Of a stretch of DNA of 64,000 nt, positions 24,497-33,141 are shown piece after piece. The notes beneath the pieces are model-generated. The model saw only the letters and a list, made by a program, of their open reading frames with translations, was not told the DNA's origin and did not search any database. The translations under genes were made by a program, and so were the position numbers. The stretch covers positions 124,001 through 188,000 of the forward strand of contig NZ_JACOOR010000002.1 in the NCBI RefSeq assembly GCF_014290175.1, in the 5' to 3' direction. Position 1 is the stretch's first letter. The number at the start of each line of letters is the position of its first letter. Source of the stretch: Anaerosacchariphilus hominis (lineage in GTDB: Bacteria; Bacillota; Clostridia; Lachnospirales; Lachnospiraceae).

Positions 24497-25305
24497 TGCT
24501 GGATATTCAGAATATTTCCAAAACGTTTAATCCGGGAACGGTGAATGCAAAGACGGCATTGTCCGGTCTGTCTCTGCATCTGGATGAAGGCGATTTTGTG
24601 ACCATCATCGGTTCCAACGGAGCAGGAAAATCTACCCTGTTTAACGCAGTGGCCGGGGGCTTTTATGTGGATGAGGGCTCGATCCTTCTGGGCGGGGAGG
24701 ATATTACATTTTTGCCGGAATATAAGCGCAGCCGGTTCATAGGCCGATTGTTTCAGGATCCTTTGAAGGGAACGGCTCCTGGCATGACCATCGAGGAAAA
24801 TCTGGCTCTGGCTTATCTGAGAACAGCCAAGGGAACCTCTGCATTTTCCCGCATCTCCAGAAAGGACAAAGAGTTGTTCCGGGAGCGGCTGTCTCTCTTA
24901 CATATGGGACTGGAGGATCGGATGAAACAGCCCGTGGGACTTCTGTCCGGCGGACAGCGTCAGGCCCTGACTCTACTCATGTCCACCCTGGTGACGCCGA
25001 AGCTGCTGCTTCTGGATGAGCATACGGCGGCGCTGGATCCGGGAACCGCAGAAAAGGTACTGGAGCTCACAAAGAACATTGTGGAGGAAGAACACATCAC
25101 CTGCATGATGATCACCCATAATATGCGCCAGGCCCTGGAGCTGGGTAACCGGACCCTGATGATGGCCGACGGCAATATTGTACTGGATGTGGGCGGAGAG
25201 GAGCGGAAGTCCATGACCGTGGAGGATCTGCTGACACGCTTTAAGGCGGGCGCAGGCCATGAGCTGGACAACGACCGGATTCTGCTTTCCGATGCGGCCC
25301 GGTAG
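24496..25305 (+). CDS. trpZ: ABC transporter ATPase, TrpZ-like
   Basis: This is a 269-residue single nucleotide-binding domain. Walker A is GSNGAGKST, the signature motif is LSGGQRQAL, Walker B is KLLLLDEHTAALD, and the switch histidine is in MMITHNM. The start ATG 24496 overlaps the last base of the permease stop, behind GGGAGG. The gene ends the T-box operon and is followed by a strong bidirectional terminator. It energises uptake of the ligand caught by the TrpX-like protein. Confidence 0.9.
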   Translation: MLDIQNISKTFNPGTVNAKTALSGLSLHLDEGDFVTIIGSNGAGKSTLFNAVAGGFYVDEGSILLGGEDITFLPEYKRSRFIGRLFQDPLKGTAPGMTIEENLALAYLRTAKGTSAFSRISRKDKELFRERLSLLHMGLEDRMKQPVGLLSGGQRQALTLLMSTLVTPKLLLLDEHTAALDPGTAEKVLELTKNIVEEEHITCMMITHNMRQALELGNRTLMMADGNIVLDVGGEERKSMTVEDLLTRFKAGAGHELDNDRILLSDAAR

Positions 25306-25324
25306 AGAACAAAACGAGAACGAA

Positions 25325-25376
25325 AAAAGCTGTAATTTCGCGGAATCAAAATGAAATTCGCGGAGTTACAGCTTTT
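25325..25376. terminator. bidirectional terminator
   Basis: An 18-bp stem (AAAAGCTGTAATTTCGCG with CGCGGAGTTACAGCTTTT, two G-T pairs) has T-runs on both strands. It separates the ABC operon from the convergent YfhO gene. Confidence 0.85.
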
Positions 25377-25424
25377 CCTATTTAAGTCTGATTATGTCCG
25401 GGCACGGAGAAACCCGGAAATGGT

Positions 25425-27977
25425 TCAGCGGTGCCGGTGCTTCATTTTATAGAGCTGATATTTCTGCAGACAGATAAGGATCATCCAGACAAGAAAAGCC
25501 AGACCGCTGATGAGAGCTCCGGCTGTTTTGCCGGGCGGGTTGAAGCAGAGACGGATCTCATGCTGTCCGGTGGAGAGCCGTAAGCCCGCAAAGGCGGTAT
25601 TGATCGTGGTAAGCTCCGTTTTCCGGCCGTCCACCAAAGCATACATACCCTTCTGCATGGGAATGGAGGTGATGAACCAGGTGTCGTAAGCCACATCGGC
25701 CCGACAGGCCAGGACTTCCCGGCTGTTCTTATCCAGTACCTCCACCGGAGACCAGCTTTTGGCTGAGAAGACGTCCGCGTCCAGCAGGCCAAACCGAATA
25801 TTCTTCAGGGTGTAATGTCCTTTGGAAAGGCGGATTTTTAAAGTGGTCAGCCCATCCTCTGAGGTATCCAGAAACTGATACCGGAAGCAGTCGTTGCCGT
25901 TGGGATAGCCTGCGGCTGCGTCGGACAGCTTATTTTTCACGCCGTTTACGGTGATGACCACGGCTTTTTTCGTCTGATTTTCCACCTGAAACTGCAGGAG
26001 CAGAAGCTGATTCTGCAGAGGCTGCTGAAATTCCAGAGTCACGGTGCTGTCCCGGGTCACGGTCAGCTCATAGTTCCGGTTCAGAATATCGGAGCCGGAG
26101 GTGGCCACCTGGACGGTGGCGGGGATCCGTTTGGAGGCCCACATGGGGCGATAATAGCGGATGCCTGAAAACCAGAGGGAAGAGGTCATGGTATCAGAAT
26201 CAGCCAGATCGTCGGGGATGACGGTACAGCGGGTCAGAGCCTCGGCCTGCTCCCAGTCCCGAAGGGAGGAAAACAGGGTCTCGGTCATGGTCCCCGAGGT
26301 GAGATAGGCGGTGGGCAGCACGGAATCATTTTCCGATACAGCCAGTCCGTCCTTCTGCCACAGGACCCGGTAGCCGTCGGGCACCTGGGAGGGGGAAGAC
26401 TCCAGATAGCGGATTCCCATGAAATGCAGCAAAAAGGGATTGTCTGCGGTCAGGATAGCCAGCCGGTTGTTGATTTGGATGGGCGTTTTTAAGATATCGT
26501 AATAAAGATCCGAGTATGTATGGTTATAAACGGAAGAATACATGCTGGTCTTTTCCCTGGCAGCGGACACGTCCCGGTTGCCCTTGGCCAGAGGATGGAG
26601 TAGTGTATCATAACGGTACAGGGGCTCCTGCTTTAACTGAAAGTCCGGCGTCCGGGTGGCGTCAGCCAGCTGCTCCCTGGTCACGAAGTCCTCCCTGGAG
26701 GCGGAACGAAGGAAAAAGAGACAGGGCATGACGAGCAGGCAGAGAAAGGCGGCCCGGGAAAGGATACGGCGAAAAACCGTGCCCGGAATGGCGGGAAGTC
26801 TTTTTGGGGCGTCCATTGTCTCCTCTGAGGTGACCTGGGCCAGAAGTACGGCGGCCAGAAGAAAGGCAAAATCAGCCAGAATCAGAGCCCAGGCGCTTCG
26901 ATGCTGATAACGGAAAATCACCGTCAGCAGGAGCGGAAAGGGCCATAGCTTCCAGGCGGTCCGCCCGGCCCGCAGATCCGCCAGAATTTTGGCGGAATGA
27001 AGAATCAGCAGCGGAAGGAACGGAATCAGGATCTTTGGTCTGGCGTAGAGGGTGGCGTTTAAAAGATAGGAAAAGCCGCCCCACAGGAAGAGAAGCAGGA
27101 AAATCAGGCTGGTCTTCCGGTACTGGCGGATGCCGATACCCAGCAACAGCAGATACAGGACGATGAGGGTGATTCCCAGTCCGTAGGAACTGTAAAGCAG
27201 GGACTGCAGATCCTCAAAAAAGGTGGAAAGGCCTGCGTCTCCCGAGGCGGAAGATCTCCGGTGTTCCAGAATGGAAAGTCCTGTGGGAAGCAGCAGGGAA
27301 AAGGCCAGAAAGCCGCCCAGGGCGCAGGAAGCGAACCAGGGGCGGAAAAAGTACTTTCCGGACAGCCAGGCCCAGTACCAGCCCACCACCACAAAGCAGG
27401 CGGGAGCATAGTAAAAGCTGTGCAGGCAGATCAGAAGCAGCCAGAGAGGCAAAAGGGGCGGAATGCGCCGGGGATGTCTCTGGACAGAGAGAAGGGCCAG
27501 CATCAGAAAGGGCATGTAGTTGACGAACATCAGCTGCCTGTGGGTATGGAAAAAACAGGAAGCGGTCAGAAAAAGAACACTTCCCATAAAGGCGTCAAAG
27601 CAGGACAGCCGCTGTCTGCGGAGCCACAGATAAAAAAGCAGCACCGCAGCCAGCCAGCCGCCCAGGGAATAGGCAATGACGATACGGTACATGGGCACGG
27701 CAGGCAGGAGGCAGCCCATGAGAATATCCGGACGCAGATAGCCGTAGTAGGAAAACTGGAAGCCGTTACTTCCTCCGCCCAGTGGAAGGAACGAAGGCAT
27801 CAGACTTTTCTGCTCCAGCATGGCGGTCCGGATGGTCTCCGCCAGCGCCGTGTGCTGACTGAGCCAGTCCGTATTGGAACCGTAGACGCAGCCTGCGGGC
27901 AGGGAAAGCCGCACAAGCAGCACAAATAGCCCTGTGAGAGCCAGGGGGAAAAACCAGTGAATCCATTTGCGGGTCAT
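25425..27977 (-). CDS. YfhO-family membrane protein
   Basis: The 850-residue protein has an N-terminal half with about 11-12 helices and a large extracytoplasmic C-terminal part that ends in one helix. The opening YGSNTDWLSQH after helix 1 and the end FITSIPMQKGMYALVDGRK...INTAFAGLRLSTGQHEI...NPPGK are YfhO hallmarks. YfhO proteins are GT-C-like and take part in glycosylating lipoteichoic acid or other surface polymers using lipid-linked sugar. The start has AAGGAGA on the minus strand. It lies 39 bases downstream of the NodZ-like gene on the same strand, so the two form an operon and may act on one polymer. Confidence 0.88.
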   Translation of the reverse strand: MTRKWIHWFFPLALTGLFVLLVRLSLPAGCVYGSNTDWLSQHTALAETIRTAMLEQKSLMPSFLPLGGGSNGFQFSYYGYLRPDILMGCLLPAVPMYRIVIAYSLGGWLAAVLLFYLWLRRQRLSCFDAFMGSVLFLTASCFFHTHRQLMFVNYMPFLMLALLSVQRHPRRIPPLLPLWLLLICLHSFYYAPACFVVVGWYWAWLSGKYFFRPWFASCALGGFLAFSLLLPTGLSILEHRRSSASGDAGLSTFFEDLQSLLYSSYGLGITLIVLYLLLLGIGIRQYRKTSLIFLLLFLWGGFSYLLNATLYARPKILIPFLPLLILHSAKILADLRAGRTAWKLWPFPLLLTVIFRYQHRSAWALILADFAFLLAAVLLAQVTSEETMDAPKRLPAIPGTVFRRILSRAAFLCLLVMPCLFFLRSASREDFVTREQLADATRTPDFQLKQEPLYRYDTLLHPLAKGNRDVSAAREKTSMYSSVYNHTYSDLYYDILKTPIQINNRLAILTADNPFLLHFMGIRYLESSPSQVPDGYRVLWQKDGLAVSENDSVLPTAYLTSGTMTETLFSSLRDWEQAEALTRCTVIPDDLADSDTMTSSLWFSGIRYYRPMWASKRIPATVQVATSGSDILNRNYELTVTRDSTVTLEFQQPLQNQLLLLQFQVENQTKKAVVITVNGVKNKLSDAAAGYPNGNDCFRYQFLDTSEDGLTTLKIRLSKGHYTLKNIRFGLLDADVFSAKSWSPVEVLDKNSREVLACRADVAYDTWFITSIPMQKGMYALVDGRKTELTTINTAFAGLRLSTGQHEIRLCFNPPGKTAGALISGLAFLVWMILICLQKYQLYKMKHRHR

Positions 27978-28016
27978 AAAAATCTCCTTGCTGTCAGTGA
28001 TGAAAAGGCCGTGCAG

Positions 28017-28802
28017 TTATTCGCCGGCAATGACCTTTTCAATGCCGCGCATATCCGCGGCAATGTCGGTAAAGGAACTCCAATAGCTTCCGATGATTTT
28101 ATCTGTGGCAGCCAGACAGTAAAGATCCAGCAAAGCGTCGTGCATGCCGGCCACGGAGTTCCGATCGATGGTGCGGTTTTGATTACTGATAATCTTATCC
28201 GGGAAACGGGAACGGAGCAGAGCTTCTTCGGAAGCATCGTCCGTGGCCAGGAAAAACCGGCCTTCAGGATGGGCCGTTAACTCCCGTTCCATTTCCCGAA
28301 TAAACTGTTCGGTGGTACTCTTCCCCATGGAAACCGCATTGTCGGTTCTGCGGATATGGACACCGGTGCAGCGGGGAGCGAACTGTCCAGTAAAGGAATC
28401 AATGCGTTTCCGGAGGGCAGCTGTAGGTACATAAAAATGATAATCGTGTACCGGATAAAAATGCTCCCATGTAAAAATGTAAACTCTTTTTTTCAGCTTT
28501 TGAAAAAAATCTTCGTGAAGAGTTCCGTCAGTCTTATTCTGAAGAATATCTTCATTGCCGAAGCGCTGGGAAGCAGTGAGCTGGTACCAGAGCTTCCGGG
28601 GATCGTAGAGGGAACGGATATTGATGAGTTTCACGTCCGGATCCTGCAGGGGCTGAAACAGCTCCTCGAAGGCACAATTCAGCTCAGGACAGAGGTACCA
28701 GAACACAATCAGCTTTTCGTGGCGGCGGCGGGAAAGCTCATATGCGGAATTAATCACGCGCATCCTATTGCATAAACCGCCGGAAGGTTGTATTATTAAC
28801 AT
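28017..28802 (-). CDS. fucosyltransferase-superfamily enzyme (NodZ/FUT8-like)
   Basis: The 261-residue protein begins with the donor-site loop IQPSGGLCNRMR (residues 3-14) and carries GVHIRRTDN in its middle, the GDP-binding motif of NodZ and FUT8-type (GT23) fucosyltransferases. Near the end, SYWSSFTDIA matches the third conserved block. Family members move L-fucose from GDP-L-fucose to a sugar. The divergent gene makes GDP-fucose, so fucose is the likely donor sugar. The ribosome site is weak, and a 10-bp hairpin lies 12 bases before the ATG. It is about 60 residues shorter than NodZ. Acceptor unknown. Confidence 0.72.
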   Translation of the reverse strand: MLIIQPSGGLCNRMRVINSAYELSRRRHEKLIVFWYLCPELNCAFEELFQPLQDPDVKLINIRSLYDPRKLWYQLTASQRFGNEDILQNKTDGTLHEDFFQKLKKRVYIFTWEHFYPVHDYHFYVPTAALRKRIDSFTGQFAPRCTGVHIRRTDNAVSMGKSTTEQFIREMERELTAHPEGRFFLATDDASEEALLRSRFPDKIISNQNRTIDRNSVAGMHDALLDLYCLAATDKIIGSYWSSFTDIAADMRGIEKVIAGE

Positions 28803-28813
28803 AGTATACCCTG

Positions 28814-28844
28814 CTGTAGCTGCGGACAGGGAATGCAGCTACAG
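28814..28844. promoter_or_regulatory. perfect 10-bp inverted repeat in divergent region
   Basis: CTGTAGCTGC and GCAGCTACAG are separated by 11 bases, between the NodZ-like gene (minus) and the fucokinase gene (plus). It could be an operator for a fucose-responsive regulator or an mRNA hairpin that limits translation of the minus-strand gene. There is no T-run. Confidence 0.55.
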
Positions 28845-28869
28845 TTACCTTTCAAAGATTTGATTTATT

Positions 28870-28898
28870 ATTATACCATTCCATGGGAATGCAAACAA
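28870..28898 (-). promoter_or_regulatory. probable promoter for NodZ-like/YfhO operon
   Basis: On the minus strand, TTGTTT (28898-28893), a 17-base spacer and a perfect TATAAT (28875-28870) are visible. The predicted transcript starts about 60 bases before the gene and includes the inverted repeat. Confidence 0.6.
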
Positions 28899-28908
28899 GG
28901 GAGAACTT

Positions 28909-31900
28909 ATGAAACCTCAGAAAATGAAAAATCTCTTTTTAAGACAAAGCTATCAGGACGCCTGGGAGGAGTACGAAAAGTCTCTGACCAGAACGTATTT
29001 TATTCATTGGGATTATGTAATCCTCACAGCCTCCAATGAGGAACAGGCGGCGGCTTATCAGGCCCAGATCGACGCGCGTCTGGAGGCGGGACGCCTGCCG
29101 GCGGAGACCGTGTATCGGGTGCTGCCGGATCCGGATGGAAAACGTGTGGGAAGCGGCGGAGCCACGTTCCATGTGATGAAATATTTAAGCGAGCAGGGCG
29201 AAGGAGAGAATTTCTTCCGGGGAAAACGGATCCTGGTGATCCACTCCGGCGGAGATTCCAAGCGGGTACCCCAGTATTCCGCCTGCGGAAAGCTCTTTTC
29301 CCCGGTGCCCCGGGAGCTGCCGGACGGACGGCGTTCCACTCTGTTTGATGAATTTATGATCGGTATGGCAGGTATGCCGGCCCGGTTCCGGGAGGGCATG
29401 CTGGTGCTGTCCGGTGATGTGCTGCTGCTGTTCAATCCGCTGCAGATTGATTTTACCTTCCGGGGAGCCGCAGCCATTTCCATCAAGGAGGATGTGGAGA
29501 CCGGAAAGGATCACGGCGTCTTTCTGGGAGACGAGAAGGGGTATGTGGGTCAGTTCCTTCATAAGCAGAGCGAGGAGCAGCTCAGGACCCTGGGCGCGGT
29601 GAACGAGCACAATGCGGTGGATCTGGATACGGGGGCTATCATGCTGGACTGCGACCTGCTGGAGAGCCTGTTCTCTCTCATCGGAGAGAAGGGAAAGGTA
29701 GTTCCGGAGAAGTACGACCGCTTTGTAAACGAGCGCTCCCGCATCAGCTTTTACGGGGATTTCCTGTATCCGCTGGCTTCGGAGGCGACCCTGGAGCAGT
29801 ATCAGAAGGAAAAGCCCGAGGGAAGCTTCTGTAAGGAACTGGAGGAGTGCCGGAATGAACTGTGGCAGGTGCTGCATCCCTATTCCCTGAAGCTCTTATG
29901 TCTGTCCCCGGCCCAGTTTATCCACTTTGGAACCACCCATGAGCTGCTGAAGCTGGTGACGGACGATATTGATAATTACGAATTCCTGGACTGGAAACGC
30001 CAGGTGCTGGGCGTGGAAGAAAATGAAGGAGCCAATGCCTGCAGCAACAGCTATATCGAGCGTGATACGAGGATTTCCGAATCTTCCTATATAGAAGACA
30101 GTTATATTTACAGCGGTACGGAAGTGGAGGAAGGCTGCGTGATCTCCGCAGTGACCCTGCGGGGTGAGAAAATTCCGGCTCACACGGTACTGCACGGCCT
30201 GAAACAGAAGGACGGCCGCTTCGTAGTCCGGGTCTACGGAGTCGGGGATAACCCCAAGGGAACCCTGGAGGATGGCGCACCCTTCCTGAACACGACCCTG
30301 CCGGAGTTCTTAAAACAGGCGGGTCTGAAGCCGGAGGAGGTCTGGGAGGCAGACGGCCATTATCTGTGGACAGCGAAGCTGTTCCCGGTCTGCGGCAATA
30401 TCGAGGAGGCAGTGGCTGCTTCTGTGGAAATGCTGAAGTTGGCTGCAGGAGAGCAGGCGGACCCGGCAGCCTATCGGAGAGCGGAGAGGGTCAGCCTTCA
30501 GGAGAGCTTTGAGCATGCGGATGTGAAGGAGATCGTGGCATGGCAGGCCAAGCTTGGCACCCGGGTGCGGATCGCCCGGTTCCTGCTGGCCCTGGAGCAG
30601 AGAAAGAGCATCGGGGAAGCAGCGGCTGTATTCGGCAGCCAGGGCGTGACGCCCTCCCAGGTGGAGAAGCTTCGGGCCATTGCGGAGCAGTCGGACTTCA
30701 GCATCCGGATGCGGATCTACTATTATCTGTCCAAAATGACGAAGGGACAGGTGAGCGAGGATCTGGAAAATCGGTGCTTCCGCTATATCTGCGACAGCCT
30801 GTACGAGGCCAGCATCGGCAAGGCTCTGGCAGATACGGAATACCACATTACCCGGGACGAGGTGAAGGTGGAGCTGCCCATCCGCGTGAATTTCGGAGGC
30901 GGCTGGTCTGACACGCCGCCCTATTGCAACGAGCACGGCGGCACGGTGCTGAACGCGGCGGCGAAGCTGAACGGCATCCTGCCGGTTATCGTGACCGTGA
31001 AACGGATCGACAAGCCCTGTATCGCCCTGGCCAGCACCGATTCGGGAGCCTATGATGAATTTACGGATGTGGCGGCTCTTCAGAGCTGCCGGGATCCCTT
31101 TGATACCTATGCCCTCCACAAGGCAGCCCTTCTGGCCTGTGGCATCGTGCCCCTGGAGAAGCAGGCGACCATGGAAGAGCTCCTTCAGAAGTTGGGCGGC
31201 GGCCTGTATCTGTCCACGGCGGTTATGGGAATTCCCAGAGGATCGGGACTGGGCACCAGCAGTATTCTGGCAGGAGCCTGCGTGAAGGCGATCTTCGCGT
31301 ATATTGGAAAAGAAGTAACGGAAAATGAGTTCTATACCCATGTGCTCTGCATGGAGCAGCTGATGAGCACCGGCGGCGGCTGGCAGGATCAGGTGGGAGG
31401 CCTCACGGACGGCATCAAGCTGGTGACCACCAAGCCGGGGCTGATGCAGGATATCGAGGTACAGCATCTGCAGATCCCGGAGGAGGCCCTTCAGGAGCTG
31501 AAAGAGCGGTTTGTACTGATTTATACCGGACAGCGGCGGCTGGCACGGAATCTTCTGAGAGAAGTGGTAGGAGGGTATATCGGCTCCAATCCCAACTCCC
31601 TGGAGGTACTCTACGAGATTCAGCGTGTGGCGGTTCTCATGAAGTTTGAGCTGGAAAAGGGCAATATCGACGGCTTCGCGGAGCTGCTGGACCGGCACTG
31701 GGAGCTGTCCCGGAGACTGGACGGCGGCAGCACCAATACCTGTATCGATCAGATTTTCTTAAGCTGCGAAGATCTGCTGGCAGCCCGGATGATCTGCGGC
31801 GCAGGCGGCGGCGGCTTCCTGCAGGCGATTCTGAAAAAGGGTCACACGAAGGAGGAGCTCAGAGAGCGCATTCGGAGCGTGTTCCAGGACAGCGGCGTGG

Positions 31901-31926
31901 ATGTATGGGACTGCACATTAGTATAA
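28909..31926 (+). CDS. fkp: bifunctional L-fucokinase / fucose-1-phosphate guanylyltransferase
   Basis: The 1005-residue two-domain protein is similar in length to Bacteroides Fkp (about 950). Residues 1 to about 640 form the pyrophosphorylase part: GSGGATFHVMKYL, HSGGDSKRVPQYSACGK and a left-handed-helix-like run. From about residue 653 a GHMP kinase begins (PIRVNFGGGWSDTPP), with the ATP loop GIPRGSGLGTSSILAG at about 773 and a C-terminal CGAGGGGFLQAIL. It converts free L-fucose to fucose-1-phosphate and then to GDP-L-fucose, with no de novo pathway needed. The start ATG has AGGGAGA upstream. A related heptose or arabinose substrate is possible, but the full length and order of domains favour fucose. 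Confidence 0.88.
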   Translation: MKPQKMKNLFLRQSYQDAWEEYEKSLTRTYFIHWDYVILTASNEEQAAAYQAQIDARLEAGRLPAETVYRVLPDPDGKRVGSGGATFHVMKYLSEQGEGENFFRGKRILVIHSGGDSKRVPQYSACGKLFSPVPRELPDGRRSTLFDEFMIGMAGMPARFREGMLVLSGDVLLLFNPLQIDFTFRGAAAISIKEDVETGKDHGVFLGDEKGYVGQFLHKQSEEQLRTLGAVNEHNAVDLDTGAIMLDCDLLESLFSLIGEKGKVVPEKYDRFVNERSRISFYGDFLYPLASEATLEQYQKEKPEGSFCKELEECRNELWQVLHPYSLKLLCLSPAQFIHFGTTHELLKLVTDDIDNYEFLDWKRQVLGVEENEGANACSNSYIERDTRISESSYIEDSYIYSGTEVEEGCVISAVTLRGEKIPAHTVLHGLKQKDGRFVVRVYGVGDNPKGTLEDGAPFLNTTLPEFLKQAGLKPEEVWEADGHYLWTAKLFPVCGNIEEAVAASVEMLKLAAGEQADPAAYRRAERVSLQESFEHADVKEIVAWQAKLGTRVRIARFLLALEQRKSIGEAAAVFGSQGVTPSQVEKLRAIAEQSDFSIRMRIYYYLSKMTKGQVSEDLENRCFRYICDSLYEASIGKALADTEYHITRDEVKVELPIRVNFGGGWSDTPPYCNEHGGTVLNAAAKLNGILPVIVTVKRIDKPCIALASTDSGAYDEFTDVAALQSCRDPFDTYALHKAALLACGIVPLEKQATMEELLQKLGGGLYLSTAVMGIPRGSGLGTSSILAGACVKAIFAYIGKEVTENEFYTHVLCMEQLMSTGGGWQDQVGGLTDGIKLVTTKPGLMQDIEVQHLQIPEEALQELKERFVLIYTGQRRLARNLLREVVGGYIGSNPNSLEVLYEIQRVAVLMKFELEKGNIDGFAELLDRHWELSRRLDGGSTNTCIDQIFLSCEDLLAARMICGAGGGGFLQAILKKGHTKEELRERIRSVFQDSGVDVWDCTLV

Positions 31927-31936
31927 GGAGACAGCA

Positions 31937-33139
31937 TTGAAGGTTTTACAGATCAATACCATCTGCGGCAGCGGAAGCGTGGGACGTATCACGGTGGATA
32001 TCGTACATGCCCTGGAGGCCCAGGGGGATGGGGGAATGGTGGCCTTTGGCCGCCGGACCGGACCGGAGAGAGTGCCCACTTATAAATTCGGCACAGACTT
32101 GGACATGGGACTTCACGTGCTTTGCACTTTCTTTAAGGGAGAACATGGCTTTGCATCCGGAAAGCAGACGGGCAGACTGATCGAGAAGATCAGGGAATAT
32201 GACCCGGACATCATTCATTTACACAATATTCACGGCTTTTATCTGGATGTGGAGCAGCTCTTCCGGTATCTGAAGACGGCCGGAAAGCCGGTGGTATGGA
32301 CTCTTCACGACTGTTGGAGTTTCACGGGACACTGTGCCCACTTTGATTATATCAGCTGTATGAAATGGAAGACAGGATGCGGACACTGTCCCCAGTACCG
32401 GAGCGTGTATCCTTACGCCTTATTTAAGGACAATACGGCGTCTAATTACCGGCGGAAGAAAGCAGCCTTCACGGGAGTGCCGTCCCTGACCGTGGTGACG
32501 CCATCCCGGTGGCTGGCAGGCTATGCCCGGGAGTCCTATCTGGGCGAATACCCGGTGCAGGTGATTCCGAACGGCATTGCCCTGGATAAGTTCCATCCGG
32601 TGGATCTGGGCCTGCGGCAGAAGCTGGGCTTCGAGAACAAGTTCATTCTGCTGGGTGTGGCCAGTATGTGGGAGGAACGGAAGGGCTATGCCTACTTTGA
32701 GCAGCTGGCGGACCGGCTGCCGGAGGATTATCAGATCATCCTGATCGGACTCTCCAGGCAGAAGATGAAAAAGCTTCATCCGAAGATTCACGGCGTCATG
32801 CGTACCAATAGCATGGAGGAACTGGCAGAGTATTATTCCATGGCCGATCTGTATGTAAATACGACCCTGGAGGATACCTTTCCCACCACGAATCTGGAGG
32901 CTCTGGCCTGTGGAACGCCGGTGCTGACCTTTGCCACCGGCGGAAGTGTGGAGTCCGTGGACGGGACCTGCGGCAGAGTGGTGCCAAAGGGAGACATAGA
33001 GGCGTTGGAGGTGGCTGTGAAGGAGCTGCGGGCTGCGCCGCTGAAAACGGAGGACTGCCTGGCGAAGGCGGCCCATTATGACAAAAACGACAGGTTCCGG
33101 GAGTATCTGAAGCTGTACCGGAAGCTGCTGGAGGAATAA
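31937..33139 (+). CDS. GT4 family glycosyltransferase
   Basis: The 400-residue GT-B protein uses a TTG start at 31937 with AAGGAG upstream. The N-terminal domain opens with VLQINTICGSGSVGRI and contains PDIIHLHNIHGFYLD. The C-terminal nucleotide-sugar domain shows VIPNGIALDKFHP, then EDTFPTTNLEALACGTPVL with the E-x7-E type retaining motif. It lies 10 bases after fkp and two bases before the next GT2 gene, so it belongs to the same message and may act next to the fucose step. Donor unknown; WcaI/WcaL-type colanic acid transferases have a similar architecture. Confidence 0.88.
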   Translation: MKVLQINTICGSGSVGRITVDIVHALEAQGDGGMVAFGRRTGPERVPTYKFGTDLDMGLHVLCTFFKGEHGFASGKQTGRLIEKIREYDPDIIHLHNIHGFYLDVEQLFRYLKTAGKPVVWTLHDCWSFTGHCAHFDYISCMKWKTGCGHCPQYRSVYPYALFKDNTASNYRRKKAAFTGVPSLTVVTPSRWLAGYARESYLGEYPVQVIPNGIALDKFHPVDLGLRQKLGFENKFILLGVASMWEERKGYAYFEQLADRLPEDYQIILIGLSRQKMKKLHPKIHGVMRTNSMEELAEYYSMADLYVNTTLEDTFPTTNLEALACGTPVLTFATGGSVESVDGTCGRVVPKGDIEALEVAVKELRAAPLKTEDCLAKAAHYDKNDRFREYLKLYRKLLEE

Positions 33140-33141
33140 AG

